29,287 bases of DNA from CAYWEM01 sp964457225. Lineage in GTDB: Bacteria; Acidobacteriota; Aminicenantia; UBA2199. Below, in pieces: positions 28,864 through 29,287 of this stretch. Position 1 is the stretch's first letter, and each line of letters opens with the position of its first letter. The position numbers and the translations under genes were made by a program. Under the pieces are notes generated by a model. The model worked only from the letters and a program-made list of their open reading frames with translations. It had not been told where the DNA came from and did no database searches. The stretch is taken from assembly GCA_964457225.1 (NCBI GenBank), contig CAYWEM010000023.1:1-29287 (forward strand), in the 5' to 3' direction.

Positions 28864-29287
28864 CAGCAATCCCTTCCAATACTGGAAGCTTTTTCTTTCT
28901 TACCCATAATTATTTCTCCACTTAAGCTGTGGGAGTTGCGACAGTTAAACTTACTGCTGAAGATTTTTACATCGCCCTCAATGGTCTGCTCCATGGCCGT
29001 CCCGAGAATGATCAGGTCGTAAACTGCCTCATTCGACTTAAGTAGTCCGTCGTATTTGATGTTTTTCAGCTTCTGGATGGCCGACTGCACATTCTCCTCG
29101 CTGAAGAGGTACTCTCTGCCCTTGTAACGAATGCGGTTTATTTCTTTGAGCTGGCTGCGCAGAATATTTTCCAACAAAGCATTAGATGTGCGATCCTGCC
29201 TTTCGCATAGAGCTTCAGCCGAGGTCAAAAATTCAAATCCCAAGCCAATCAAAAGCTGCAAAGCCGGGATTTGAGAAAGATGCTTTT
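28863..29287 (-). pseudogene. truncated 5' copy of hsdR (continues beyond window)
   Basis: From the window edge the frame reads KHLSQIPALQLLIGLGFEFL and continues QLKEINRIRYKGREYLFSEE, NVQSAIQKLKNIKYDGLLKS and LGTAMEQTIEGD, nearly the same as the N-terminus of the complete HsdR. Similarity ends near 28935, before the nuclease motif. A tail with MGKKEKASSIGRDC follows and stops in a TGATG overlap with the four-helix gene. The bases are clearly similar but diverged, not identical. The copy cannot make a restriction subunit. Its start codon lies outside the window. Confidence 0.85.

Overview
The window looks like chromosome of a Gram-negative-type (diderm), probably motile bacterium. It carries the end of a chemotaxis receptor gene, a lipoprotein-release permease (LolC/E), a lipoprotein, and dTDP-rhamnose genes for surface polysaccharide. 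The organism cannot be named from these sequences. The mixed-type phosphofructokinase, the long KamA-like radical SAM protein and the orphan NtrC regulator would fit an uncultured Acidobacteriota/Aminicenantes- or Desulfobacterota-like lineage, but that is only an impression. No rRNA, tRNA, CRISPR array or insertion sequence was seen.

Layout. (1) 1-6361: the 3' end of a chemotaxis receptor gene on +, then a tightly packed minus-strand run of eight genes (6361 down to 181). These encode a large DJ-1/PfpI protein, a benzoylformate-decarboxylase-like ThDP enzyme, a two-domain EthD protein, an ankyrin-repeat protein, two tandem muconolactone-isomerase-like proteins, a small DJ-1/PfpI protein and a TMEM175-type channel. 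This set reads as one unassigned metabolic operon and is the best candidate for an undescribed system. (2) 6362-6743: a spacer of 382 bases with a possible operator, then a divergent flavin-reductase-like gene and a methyltransferase gene. (3) 8179-13222, minus strand: housekeeping genes in the order ntrC-type regulator, DUF374 acyltransferase, pfkA, tmk, rpsT, PD-(D/E)XK nuclease, PspC protein, with internal sigma70-like promoters. (4) 13311-16200, plus strand: a long KamA-family radical SAM gene and a lipoprotein gene. (5) 16286-21433, plus strand: ribH-nusB-transglutaminase-lysS-lolC/E-DUF4405, with several stop/start overlaps. (6) 21521-23968: rfbC, an SDR epimerase/dehydratase gene and rfbD. 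(7) 24100-29287, minus strand: the distal part of a type I restriction locus. It holds a YgjP-like metallopeptidase gene, full-length hsdR, a frameshifted four-helix-bundle-suffix gene and a truncated second copy of the hsdR 5' end. This part looks more AT-rich and carries short ATTCATCATTC-type repeats, as expected of a mobile, rearranging defence locus.

Two signals cut across the gene list. First, three genes (the ntrC-type regulator, the kamA-like gene and the lipoprotein gene) have a sigma70-like -10 box exactly six bases before the ATG and no Shine-Dalgarno sequence, which predicts leaderless mRNAs. rpsT, pfkA, ribH and rfbC, in the same window, have ordinary leaders. Second, the restriction locus records a partial hsdR duplication, insertion of a four-helix gene, a frameshift and in-frame repeat insertions, all within 5 kb.
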